64,000 nt of DNA from Nymphaea colorata. Lineage: Eukaryota > Streptophyta > Magnoliopsida > Nymphaeales > Nymphaeaceae. The notes under the pieces are model-generated. The model saw only the letters and a list, made by a program, of their open reading frames with translations. It searched no databases and was not told the DNA's origin. Made by a program: the position numbers and the translations under genes. Every line of letters starts with the position of its first letter. Position 1 is the stretch's first letter. The DNA lies in the NCBI RefSeq assembly GCF_008831285.2, contig NC_045145.1, positions 23,932,802-23,996,801 of the forward strand, given 5' to 3'. Positions 43,321 to 54,459 of the stretch are shown in pieces.

Positions 43321-45380
43321 CCATTTATGATGAAAAGGTGCGTTTAAGCATGTCTTTCATCTCACGCGATCAGATGGTAGATAGGAAATGCCATTTTGAC
43401 ATCACAAACGGTAGAGTTATGCTTCAGTCTCTCTCTCCCTCTCAAGTGTAAACTTTTATGTATAAATTAATGTCATTAAAATAAATATTTTCTTTCAATG
43501 GTCTCATGAAATTTCATTTCTATATTACTTCTTTTTTATTCTATATGTCTGGCAATTTGCATACATTTTCAGTGTAGGTTTCACCAGAAACGACAACATA
43601 TCTAAAGGACATGATTGATATGGAACAAACATGCATTAAACTTCAATTCTTTCGGCACAGGGCCACTTGCAAGGCAACAAACATTAAATATGCTAAATTA
43701 CAAAATTGCTTCGAGGAATTCTAACTGTCAGATTAAGCGCCAATTATCTGGAAATTTTACAAGCGAACTTTTTCAAAAATCAACAGCTCTTTGTTTGTCA
43801 ATTTTGAATGGTGGGGTGGGCATGCTTGATTTATGCACTTTCAATCGGTCTCAAATGATCTTCTTGTTATTTGGAGTTAGAATTTTTATTATTAGAGTTA
43901 AACTTACAAACTTTCCGTGGGCCATCTCCATGAGGCCGGAGAAACCGGAGAAACTGGCAAACTCTCCATGGAACTTCTAGTGGGCTTGGAAGGGCCTCAT
44001 GGGGCTGGGATAAGATTAGTCATGACGTTTCTTGGAATGTGGGAGATGATGAGAAGGTTGTTTTTGTGGACTCAGAAGTGGGCCTGGGGTTTATTGCTCT
44101 ATTTTATCAAGGAATCCTATTTTAATTTTTAAAGTTCATACTATATTAAAGATCTATGACGCCTTAATATTAAACAAGTTGTCACAGATTGCAGGCTCTT
44201 ATTGTCTATTGCACTCCATGCCGCCGAGGCTACATCATGTGACTAGTCGAACTCATTTATAAGGGAATGACTTGTGGTAATGGGAAGGAATTGATGTTAA
44301 TAAGTATAATAGAATGAAGACATACTTGAAGTTAAGAGGTAGGGCTGAGAAGCATGTTGGGAGGGGTTGGACTTGGAAAAGTGGGGCTATTCCTCGAGCA
44401 AACTATACCGTTGCATCTCATGGATCGGTCAAGGAGTTGTAGGTGTAGTGGTGGAATAGAATGTTAAAGCTAAATGGTTACTTAACATTTGGAGATTGGG
44501 GTTCCCATCAGTTTTTTGGAAACTCTTGATATATAGAAATTGATTAATGCATGATATTGACAGTCATTCTCTTATGAGCTTGTGTCTTAGTATGTATATG
44601 GAAAGATATAAAGAATATCTCTTTTAATGCACAGTGGCCTGTGAAGTTTAGATCTGAAATTAAGGTGTGGTTTACTTGGGCATTAGGCTTAATCCGTAGC
44701 CTTTGCTTGAGAAAGTTGGGGTCTTGATTCAAAAGATTTGTGTCAATGTTAATGACGGAAGGAGATTTTTTATGATCTTTAAATCGAAAGTGTGGCATTT
44801 TTTGCTCGAGATCAGGCGAGTTCATGGTAGAATTAAGCTGGTTGTAGGACCTAAGAGGTGCCGGTCCAAAACACACTTCACTGAATTTCTATTTATCTTC
44901 TCCTTCTCATCATGAACAATTCCGTTTCTTAGTTTCCAAACATTCCACAACATTAAAGGGAAAACCACTCCCCAACATTTCTTTGTCCAATTTTGTCTAA
45001 GAGCTCGTTGTTCATTCCTACTTAGGGCTGCAACCGAGGGTATTGTAGTTTTTACATAGTAATTAAATCAAGATACACATTGATAACAACGATTACATGG
45101 CTGCAGTTGGACATTTAAGTCATTGTATGAGGTTTAGGTGAGTGAAGCTGGTTATATCTGCCATGTTGTGTATGAATTTTTCATGTGTCATTTAATAATG
45201 ACAAAAAGTGCTCATGATTAATACAAAAAAAAATTGTATGAAAAAAAAAACTGCAAAAGAAAAAAGATTTTGGAATTGGATAAAATTAGAACTTGTCAAT
45301 CTATATATGCATATCATTAGAACCAATATACCCTTTTCAGCAGCAAAAAAAGAAGTCTTCATTTTTTTTTGTCCTGCAAA
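43321..45380. other. Unassigned stretch, probably decayed retroelement
   Basis: No frame here could be tied to a family. Text such as that around 44300-44520 reads vaguely like the C-terminal part of a LINE (AKWLLNIWRLGFPSVFWK in one frame), but with a stop every few codons. The longest frame, 43615-43980 plus, is unrecognised. Confidence 0.4.
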
Positions 45381-45660
45381 TAAGTTATCTCATACATCTG
45401 TCTGGCCAGCTGTCCATGGTGGCATTGAGTAAAAAAATTTGCCGTCAGGCAGCAATTTTTTTTTATAGGTGGGGAAGGTCGTTGCCACCCCTTCGTGGCA
45501 CCCGTGACCCCCAGTGGTGGCTCGCCAGCAGACATGGACTGCCAGTGCAGATGGTGGACCAAACCGGCGAGCCCTGCTGGGGGTTACCGGTGCCGCGGGC
45601 GGCAGGGGATGGCCTCTCCTCGCGGTTCTCCCTGACATGTTGGGGAGCTTGTTTCTTAAT
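45381..45660. other. GC-rich patch of unknown origin
   Basis: Base usage shifts sharply to GC between about 45465 and 45645 (CACCCCTTCGTGGCACCCG, GCCGCGGGCGGCAGGGG). Five overlapping frames cross it on both strands, none recognised. It resembles a captured coding exon or a CpG-rich transposon part. Confidence 0.35.
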
Positions 45661-45721
45661 TAAAAAAAGAAAAAAAACAATCGTGAGCATAGCTGCTACA
45701 CAGTAACACTATGTAGCAGCT

Positions 45722-45825
45722 CAGTGACGAGCTAATTGACTCTCATTAATGCTTACTGTTCCCTATGGTTGTGTTTCTTTTGCCATTGATCTCAGATCCA
45801 TGGTGACTGATATCACTAGGATCTC

Positions 45826-45865
<40 letters not shown>

Positions 45866-45990
45866 TGTGTGTCACGAGGCACAAGCTAATTGACTCGCTT
45901 GAGTGCTCACTTTTCCCTGTGGTTGTGTTGGTTTCGCCATTGATCTCAGATCCAGGGAGACTGATATCACTAGGATCTCAGATCTACGAA
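45722..45990 (+). repeat. Imperfect direct duplication of about 105 bp with AT/AG microsatellite between
   Basis: GAGCTAATTGACT...CCATTGATCTCAGATCCA at 45727-45800 recurs at 45884-45955, and CTGATATCACTAGGATCTCA follows both. Between them lies (AT)n(AG)n at 45825-45868. Confidence 0.8.
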
Positions 45991-46455
45991 TTTAAGGTCG
46001 AACTTCTCACACACTATGCGACCTGGTTTTTACATGTAAGTGGCCACTTACGATGTAACTGTTTAAACAAATTGAGGGTCTTCCACCTTTTAATGCAGTA
46101 TTTGATACAAGATCTGTGGCTATCAAGTGTAATGTACATGTGTAGCATCTCGGAAAGGGCCATATGAACTTTGAAGCAGAGGTTCTACTGAAGGCCCCTG
46201 TCACTTTACTCTAAGAAAAAAAATGCATATTATTTCCCATTATCACTTCCGATCTCACGTGAGAGAAAAAATGGACTTGCTACCACTTCTTTTACCTTTT
46301 GGTTGCAAGGGTGTTCTCGCTTTTTTTTTATTTATAGAATTCATTATCAATTCAAATTTCCAGAGAAATAATTATAAAGTGACAGTGATGTCTGCCCACG
46401 CCAGTATCTTAAAAATTATTTATTTTTAAATGGAAATCTTAAATATTTATTCTTT

Positions 46456-46456
<1 letters not shown>

Positions 46457-46488
<32 letters not shown>

Positions 46489-46512
46489 ATATATATATAC
46501 ATATATATATAT
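46457..46512. repeat. (AT)n(GT)n(AT)n microsatellite
   Basis: AT dinucleotides, then GT, then AT again. No gene lies nearby; 45991-46960 as a whole shows nothing else that I can name. Confidence 0.95.
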
Positions 46513-46961
46513 AAGTGTCCCATCATATTTGAGTATTATTAAGTAAGTGTTCCACTGTGAAGTGGGTTTCATGTATAAAATAATTTGCAGAAGCATATGA
46601 TATTGTAATACTAGAAATTATGCACTGACGTAGGAGAAGAATGGAGATGGCACAATGGCGGAGTTGAGATTTTTTTTTTTTGAAGGCACTGCGAGTCATC
46701 AGTCCAGATCTAGTGTGGGCCTCTTACATAATTTATTAATATAATTTCAAGTGCTCTTAAATAAGCTTTTGATTGGCTGATGTATCAGCAGGCCATTCTC
46801 ATGTATATAGAGGACGACGGTGGAAGATAGAAAACGTTTGAAACGGGAGTCACTTTCTGCACAGCAACGGCGATGGGTGATAAGGATCATGGCTGGAGGT
46901 CGTAAAGCTAAGCATCTCTTCCTCCATAGACGCACACTACGTCAGCTGGGCTAAGCTCTGC

Positions 46962-48190
46962 AACAACCCTCCTGGGGAAAGGCCCCTTAACCTTTTATTC
47001 CAACAGCAAATATATATACAGCAAAAATGGCAATCAGTCTACGGTAAGGCCTAAAACGAGTCAGGAAGAGAAACAAACCAAGAGGACACCAAAAGCTGAA
47101 GGAACTAGATTTACAATGTTTGGGTTAAAAGAGAAAAAATATCATGAGCAGGTTGGTTGTTGCAGAATTTGCACTCTATGAAAGACAGTGTCATATTTGC
47201 TTTACCATCTCTGAAGGGGGCAATGTCCTTTGAACATGGCCCGAAGTCTTCTAAGCCAAGGGTTGTTGTTAGAAATCAGCAATATATTCTCAAACCTCTC
47301 CAAAGCACCAGCCATCAAGAGCTGACGAATGATAGTGTTTTCAGGTAGGTCATTGTTGTCCTCCCACCCTGCTACTCCTTAGTCAAGATGCAGTCCAGTC
47401 GAGTCTTTAAACAGAAAGGTGACCAGCTTTCTACCGTTGGAAGCTATAGAGGCAACTTGCAGACACGCTTGTCCTATGAAAATAAGGGGGCATTTGGTAG
47501 GAACAATCCCAGTAGCCAGCCAAACCTGTAGGTCATTTCTGTCATCTACAAAATTATTCAGGGTAGCGTAGAAGCCATCAACACAGACCCGCCAGATGGC
47601 ATAAGAGTCTTGTTGAGGAGACAAAGCTTCTTCATTATGAATTGTCGAGTTGCGTCTACACCATATTCTCTAATGAATGAGGTGAAAGAAGATTTTCCAG
47701 CACTTCTTAAGTAGGTCATTTCTGTCATCTACAAAATTATTCAGGGTAGCATAGAAGCCATCAACACAGACCCGCCAGATGGCATAAGAGTCTTGTTGAG
47801 GAGACAAAGCTTCTTCATTATGAATTGTAGAATTGCGTCTACACCATATTCTCTAATGAATGAGGTGAAAGAAGATTTTCCAGCACTTCATAAGCCAGCC
47901 TCTTTTGAACTACAAGAGAACCAATGTTTTAACTCCATGACAATGGTGCGTTGGGGAAAAAGACTTCTCTTGAATTTAGAAGCAATGAACTCCCAAATTT
48001 TTGAAGAGTACGGGTAGGAAAAAGAACGTGGTGAGCGAACTCTTCGTCCTTGAGGCAAAAAACACATTTGTTAGCTAAAGAAATGTCACTTTTCTTTTGT
48101 CTATCGAAAGTAAGGAGGCGATCACTACAAGCCAACCAAACATACCACTGCGCTCTAGGATGAGCTTGAGGGGACCAAATCAACTTCCTC
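46962..48190 (-). mobile_element. LINE (non-LTR retrotransposon) 3' end, minus orientation
   Basis: The frame at 47929-48183 reads AQWYVWLACSDRLLTFDRQK then ANKCVFCLKDEEFAHHVLF, the zinc-binding domain at the end of plant LINE reverse transcriptases (W..LACQDRL.T.DRL....I.....C.LC..EEET..HLFF). Further left follow a decayed C-terminal tail (47379-47624) and a 3' untranslated end (46962-47140, CTGTTGGAATAAAAGG in element sense). The RT core is absent. Confidence 0.8.
47533..47895 (-). repeat. Tandem duplication of about 181 bp inside the LINE remnant
   Basis: GTCATTTCTGTCATCTACAA begins at 47533 and again at 47714. The two units differ at only a few bases (for example GGGTAGCG against GGGTAGCA), so this duplication is much younger than the LINE's decay. 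Confidence 0.9.
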
Positions 48191-49065
48191 CAAGGCTCCT
48201 CAATTTTTTTTATTCCAACACCTCTAGACCTTAAAGCGCCTCAAAAAGGAGTCTTGGTTTTTTAAAGATGTTAGAAGTAGCTGGATTCAAATCCAAGATC
48301 AAGTCAGATGGTCTATTGGTATTGGTTTCATTCATTTCTGGATGGATAATTGGAGTGTCTCTCCCTTATTTCTCATTTGAATTTCCTTTGGGGCAACCTG
48401 GCAGCTAGGAAAGGTGTGCACTTGGTTGACTGGAATTCTCTTTGCCGCCCAGTTTTGGAGGGGGATGTTGGTTTAAAATGTCTTGATGATTGGAACAAAA
48501 CTTGTATTGATCGCATCACACTGCACATCTAAGAGGATGAAGCCCCTTTGGCAAATTTTATCAAAAAGAAATATCTTGCTTTTCAAAGCCTCTGACCTTA
48601 AAGCACCCCAACAAGAAGTCTTCATTTTTTAAAGGTGTTAGAAGTAGCTGGATTCAAACCCAAGATCAGGTCAAATGACACTATCCTTTGTCAACACTTG
48701 ATGGTTGGTGGTTTGGAGAGGTTTGAGAATATAATGTTGATATCTAACAACAAGCCTTGGCTTCATTGGCTTCGGGTATGTTTGAATGTTGTCGCCCCAT
48801 TTAGAGATGGTGAAGTAACTATGGCAACTTCTTTTATAGAGTTCAAATTCTTCAACAACAACCTGCTCATGATGTTTTGTTTCTTTTAATCTAAAATTTG
48901 TAAATCTGGTTCCTTCAGCTTTTGGTGTCCTCTTGCTCTGTTTCTCTTACTGGCTCGTTCTAAGCTTTAAGGTAGAGTGATTGTCAATTTTTGTTGTATA
49001 TATATTTGCTGTTGGAATAAAACGTTAGGGGGTTTTTTCCCGGAGGGTTGTTGCGGGGAAAGAGA
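48191..49065 (+). mobile_element. LINE 3' end, plus orientation
   Basis: One frame reads LAARKGVHLVDWNSLCRPVL and LKCLDDWNKTCIDRI, the RT-distal region of plant LINEs (family form: K.HLV.WE.VC.PK..GGLGI..L...N.ALL.K). The upstream text VRWSIGIGFIHFWMDNW should come after, not before, that motif, so the order is rearranged. Positions 48660-49065 are the reverse complement counterpart of 46962-47360, including the 3' end CTGTTGGAATAAAACG and CGGAGGGTTGTTGC. The two LINE ends thus point outwards from about 48190. Confidence 0.7.
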
Positions 49066-49330
49066 GTTTAATTACAATATCTGTCTTAAATTTATGTGAT
49101 GAAACATGAATGAAAATGAGATTTGTGTGCTTGCTGTTTACTTCCTGTATTGGCTCTTCGTAGTGAAAATACTGCCCATTTTTGGGAAGGGTAACTTAAA
49201 AATTTATCCAGAAAAATTATCCTTGAACATGGAACACTTGAATTTAGTCTGGAAATAATTTATGCACATTTCAAAGACAACCTGACATTGGAACAGTTGT
49301 TGCGTTCAAATTTTAAACATACAATGGATT
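49066..49330. other. Unassigned stretch between LINE and IR3
   Basis: Nothing recognised. Confidence 0.4.
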
Positions 49331-51981
49331 TACCACATATTTGGGGTTTAGCAGAAGTTTACTTTAGGCCGAGTAAAAAATGGGGTCATTCCATGAGACG
49401 ACGACAAGAAAAATTGACTCGTTTCTTAAGATGACCTTATGGCTCTGGAATTCCCAAAAGGGACTCCTTCAGTGAGGCTTCCCGGAATACACAGTGTGTG
49501 GCTTCCTTCTAGTTCTAGAGTGCACCACGACCAATAGAGAAAGTTTGTATGTATACTTTAAAGGATTAGCTTTGTGGGTTTGGACTAATTGAATCACACG
49601 ATCAAACTATTCATGGAATTCAGGTGTGGATAATGCAGAAACTTCTTCCGATGCAACATATCTGGTGGCCTGGACGGTGAAGCATCCTCTCAATCGCCGG
49701 ACAAAGTCGATCGCTGGAGAATTGCCGAGAAATTGATTCATGCTCAGAAAGCCGAGAAATGGGACCTAGGAGGAAGACCTGGAAAAAATCTGAGAACAGA
49801 AAAAGAAAAAGAAAACTGTGCACACAAAGTGCTGATCAACTACCCATAATTAATATAACATAATCTTAAATAATTACACCCACCAACCTCAAGAACAAAA
49901 AACTAAAAAAGTTTGTGCTTTTTAATCACAAAATCTTACTATTTCATTGCTTCACCCCACCATCGGCTTCGCGCCGACGACATCGTCCGTTTCCATCATT
50001 GGCAATGAAGTAACTATAAGTTCAACTAGTCCCAACACAGCTCTGGTAATAATGTTTTCCAAAGGGCACAAGTGGAGCGGTGAAACTGTGGCACGTTACA
50101 ACCTTTTTTAATGAAGAATGATCCTTCAGGAGTCAATGAGATTATTTGAGTGGTACAAGAAATTCAACTGTAGGGTCAAATCTCGAAAGGCTGCCCCTAT
50201 TACAGACATGGCCATCTTTTGTCTAGCAAAAGAAACAGCAAGCAAATTTCTTCTAGTAAACCACCACACTGAGCATAAATGCGACATGCATGAATGCTAA
50301 AGCTGAAAGAATGGCCATGAAGAATAGGCATTGGGACACAGAAATAAGGGAGGCAAAAGAATGCAAATTGAAGAATGCATTTGTAAGGAGACACATTGAG
50401 GAGCACCTTTATTTACAACCATACAAGTCACTAACAAATGCTATTCCCTAGTACAAAGGATATGGCTTTCATCAAGCTAGCATACCTAACGGAGCTAGTC
50501 CAAGCGTACTGAGTTTGCTTACAGAAAATATAATATTTTGAATTTGTAAAGGTTCTGCTTCCAGAAACACAAAATATAAAAGAAACTGACAATCAAATTA
50601 TTTCCAGTAGATATGTAATAGGGAAAAACAACTTACCAGAAAAGCATCAAGACAAACACAGCATTTCTGTAGAAATTTTATAAAACCAAATAGCCAACAC
50701 GCTGATAATTCCAGTGCCCTTGAACTAGCAATAACCTTTTCAAGAATCTGAACTGCCCCATTGCAAAATCTGACGCCATAACTGCTTGGCGCCCCTCCTG
50801 CCCAGATATCCCAACTCCAACATCAACCATTTGGATCATTGAAACATCATTTGCCCCTGCAAGTAACCATAGATGAATGAGGGTAACTCTCTATGGTTGG
50901 ACAACGAAAATTTTTTTGCACAACAATTAATGAACACTTTGACATAGTCACTGTAAGATAACACGGTAAAGCATGCACACATCAGCAATCAACTGAATTA
51001 AGACTAATCTGAGGAGGAAAGAATCAGTCCACCACTATACTGCCGCCATCCCTGAACCCAGTTGCTTGATTCCTTAGAACTCAGAAGGGACGCACGCATT
51101 TGTCAGTGTAAAGACACCCAGAAAATGAACAAGTCCATGCAGGAAACAGATGAACCGAAAAATTCGTCAGCAGTGGAGATACATTTTACAGGCAACCTAC
51201 CATCACCTATAGCCAGCGTCAAATCATTGATCCTACTCTTAATTAGATCAACAACACCAGCCTTTTGTAGAGGAGCAACACGGCAGCAAACCACTACTTC
51301 ACAGGAAATTGCCAAGTCAATCTTGATAATGCTAATGTATACCCTTTGGCTCTTTTGTGGACCATATTGAGCAGGGCTGAAGAAATCATAATGAGAATCA
51401 TACTTCGATCTAATTCGTAATGTTAAATACTGAAAGCTTGGAAAGAAGTCACATTAACAAGAAAAAGGTACTGCCTTATTAAGTATTACATTGAAAAGTT
51501 TTTCAAAAGCAGCTTCAATTGTCAAGACCCTTAGAAGAATGATCATGAAACGTTGACTAAGCGATCTCATCTCAGCCTTTTCATCTTAGTCTCGTACTTT
51601 ATGAGAACAGAAATGACAAGAAACAAAATAAAGGCAAGAAAACTAGATAAGCAAGAGGTGACAACCAAAAAATCCACATACTATGAAAAAAAGTTGACAA
51701 AATGTTCTCTCTTATCAGATACTCTCTCTTTTTGCATGAACTATGAAGTAGTTGTAACTCTTCTCAGCAGTAAAGCAAACACGATGGATTATTATGACTT
51801 CTTTATGCCATGCTCATCCCCCTTCTTCTTGCAAACCAAGCAAGAAGAAGAGAGCATGCCAACCATAAAGTGTAACTCCACCCCTAAGTAAATGCTTCAC
51901 TTTAATAAAGTCAGCGTCATGAACCTTCAGGTATTATATATCAAGAAACTTTATATATAACATAGGTACATTATATATATA
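49331..51981 (+). repeat. IR3 left arm
   Basis: This is the reverse complement of 52110-54288, with small differences plus three larger ones: about 90 bp near 49640-49730 and about 390 bp at 49770-50158 present only here, and a segment near 51775-51850 (AACACGATGGATTATTATG) replaced in the other arm by a CT/AT microsatellite. The outer edge is TACCACATATTTGGGG. Two ALA1-type exons lie in it on the minus strand. Confidence 0.92.
50637..51327 (-). pseudogene. ALA1-like: ALA1-type phospholipid flippase (P4-ATPase) exons, IR3 left arm
   Basis: P4-ATPases move phospholipids between membrane leaflets. Exon 1 (51327-51201) encodes DLAISCEVVVCCRVAPLQK then a TLAIGD-like end. Exon 2 (50856-50637) encodes [49 protein letters not shown] and NAVFVLMLFW, the hinge and start of the membrane part. 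Splice signals are intact: the exon ends GGTGATG before GTAGGT, the acceptor reads TTGCAG, and joining restores the invariant GDGAND. The second donor is GTAAGT. In exon 2 a TAC codon has become TAA (50678-50680), so the copy is broken by one stop. The other exons of the gene are not present. Confidence 0.88.
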
Positions 51982-52109
51982 TAAGCATTTTATATATAAT
52001 TATATCTATAATATCTCGTGACGATATATTATGGATATATATTATATATAATGTGCTCATATATATATGACGATATATTATAGATATATATTATATATAA
52101 CATGCTCAT
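51982..52109. repeat. IR3 centre, AT-rich
   Basis: It consists of TATATA-type text with an internal direct duplication (GACGATATATTAT.GATATATATTA at 52020 and 52069). It can pair with itself, so IR3 has almost no unpaired loop. Confidence 0.8.
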
Positions 52110-52256
52110 ATATATATAATGTACCTATGTTATATCTAAAGTTTCGTGATATATAATACCTAAAGGTTCATGACGGTGACTTTATTAAAGTGAAGCGTTT
52201 ACCTAGGGGTGGAGTTGCACTTAATGGTTGGCATGCTCTCTTTTCTGTCATTTTGT

Positions 52257-52284
52257 CTTTTCTCTCTCTCTCTCTCTCTCTCTG

Positions 52285-52322
<38 letters not shown>
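52257..52322. repeat. (CT)n(AT)n microsatellite in IR3 right arm
   Basis: CT dinucleotides, a short TGTATATACA, then AT dinucleotides. It is the main asymmetry near the centre of IR3. Confidence 0.95.
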
Positions 52323-52324
<2 letters not shown>

Positions 52325-52785
52325 GTGCTTCACTTCTAAGAAGAGTTACAACTACTTCATAGTTCATGCAAAAAGAGAGAGTATCTGATGGGAGAGAACA
52401 TTTTGTCAACCTTTTTTCGTAGTATGTGGATTTTTTGGTTGCCACCTCTTGCTTATCTAGTTTTCTTGCCTTTATTTTGTTTCTTGTCATTTCTGTTCTC
52501 ATAAGGTACGAGACTAAGATGAAAAGGCTGAGATGAGATCGCTTAGTCAACTATCTCATTTAACGTTCATTCTTCTAAGGGGTCTTGACAATTGAAGCTG
52601 CTTTTGATAAAACTTGTCAATGTAATACTTAATAAGGCAGTACCTATTCTTGTTAATGTGACTTCTTTCCAGGCTTTCAGTATTTAACATTACGAATTAG
52701 ATAGAAGTATGATTCTCATTATGATTTCTTCAGCCCTGCTCAATATGGTCCACAAAAGAGCCAAAGGGTATACATTAGCATTATC

Positions 52786-53473
52786 AAGTTTGACTTGGCA
52801 ATTTCCTGTGAAGTAGTGGTTTGCTGCCGTGTTGCTCCTCTACAAAAGGCTGGGGTTGTTGATCTAATTAAGAGTAGGATCAATGATTGGACGCTGGCTA
52901 TAGGTGATAGTAGGCTGCCTGTAAAATGTATATTCACTGCTGACGAATTTTTAAGTTCATCTGTTGCCTGCATGGACTTGTTCCTTTTTCTGGGTGTCTT
53001 TACACTGACAAATCCTTGCGTCCCTTCCAAGTTCTGAGGAATGAAGCAACTCGGTTCCGGGATGGCGGCAGTATAGTGGTGGACTGATTCTTTCCTCCTC
53101 AGATTAGTCTTGACTCAGTTGATTGCTGATGTGTGCATGATTTGCATTGTTATGTTACAGTGACTATGTCAAAGTGTTCATTGATTCTTGTGGAAAAAAA
53201 ATTCCGTTGTCCAACCTTAGAGTTTTACCCTAATTCATCTATGGTCACTTGCAGGGGCAAATGATGTTTCAATGATCCAAATGGCTGATGTTGGAGTTGG
53301 GATATCTGGGCAGGAGGGGCGCCAAGCAGTTATGCGTCGGATTTTGCAATGGGGCAGTTCAGGTTCTTGAAAAGTTTATTGCTAGTTCATGGGCACTGGA
53401 ATTATCAGCGTGTTGGCTATTTGGTTTTATACAAGTTCGACAGAAATGCTGTGTTTGTCTTGATGCTTTTCTG
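52786..53473 (+). pseudogene. ALA1-like: ALA1-type phospholipid flippase (P4-ATPase) exons, IR3 right arm
   Basis: Exon 1 (52786-52909) encodes KFDLAISCEVVVCCRVAPLQ, then VVDLIKSRINDW and TLAIGD. Exon 2 (53255-53473) encodes [20 protein letters not shown] and, after a frameshift, [20 protein letters not shown]. Two lesions differ from the left arm. The last exon-1 base is A in place of G, so splicing would give GDRAND in the invariant GDGxND motif that binds magnesium and ATP. One base is missing in GTTATG-CGTCGG (53334/53335), so exon 2 is 219 bases against 220. The stop of the other arm is not present here (TACAAG). The copies decayed separately. Confidence 0.88.
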
Positions 53474-54288
53474 GTGTGTTATTTTTCCCTATAACATATC
53501 TACTGGAAATAATTTGATTATCAGTTTCTTTTATATTTTGTGTTTTGGAATCAGAACCTTTATAAATTCAAAATGCTATATTTTTTGTAAGTAACCTCAC
53601 TCTGCTTGGACTTGCTCCGTTAGGTATGCTAGATTGATGAAAGCCACATCCTTTGTACTGGGGAATAGCATTTGTTAGTGACTTGTATGTTTGTAAATAA
53701 AGGTGCTCCTCAATGTGTGTCCTTACAAATCCACTCTTCAATTTGCATTCTTTTGCCTCCCTTATTTCTGTGTCCCAATGCCTATTCTTCATGGCCATTC
53801 TTTCAGCTTTAGCATTCATGCATGTCGCATTTATGCTCAGCGTGGTGGTTTACTAGAAGAAACGTACTTGCTGTTTCTTTTGCTAGACAAAAGGTCGCCA
53901 TGTCTGTAATAGGGGCAGCCTTTCGAGTTTTGACCCTACAGTTGAATTTCTGGTAATAGGTCCCATTTTTCCGCTTTCTAAGCGTGAATCAATTTCTGCG
54001 TTATCCACACCTGACTTCCATGAATAGTTTTATCGTGTGATTCAATTAGTCCAAACCCCCAAAGCTAATCCTTTGAAGTATACCTACAAACTTTCTCTAT
54101 TGGTGGTGGTGCACTCTAGAACTAGAAGGAAGCCACACACTGTCACTGTGTATTCCGGGAAGCCTCACTGAAGGAGTCTCTTTCGGGAATTCCAGAGCCA
54201 TAAGGTCGTCTTAAGAAACGAGTCTTGAATGACCCAATTTTTTACTCGGCCTAAAGTAAAGTACTGCTAAACCCCAAATATGTGGTAG

Positions 54289-54459
54289 GGGCGGAGATTT
54301 CTTATAGAATCCAAAAAGATAAGTAAATTATTTTTTTGAGCCTTCCTTTCTTTCTCTCTAAAAAATAAATAAAAAAAACCAAAAACCAAATACATGGGGG
54401 ATTATGAGTGTTCCGCTCCACATGGATTCATCACATGATCTTAAGATACATCTGGATAA
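54289..54459. other. Short unassigned stretch
   Basis: A/T-rich, with an AAAAATAAATAAAAAAAACC run. Nothing recognised. Confidence 0.4.

Larger units (their letters stand above)
52110..54288 (-). repeat. IR3 right arm
   Basis: Mirror of 49331-51981. It carries a CT/AT microsatellite at 52257-52322 not found in the left arm and lacks that arm's 390-bp and 90-bp segments. It ends at ATATGTGGTAG, next to unrelated sequence. Confidence 0.92.

Noticed and set aside
43900-44880. Possible LINE C-terminal remnant
   Set aside because: Similarity is vague, broken by many stops and without the zinc-binding motif.
51553-51891. 112-residue plus-strand frame in IR3 and its mirror at 52248-52550
   Set aside because: It is antisense to the P4-ATPase intron, and its presence twice only reflects the palindrome.
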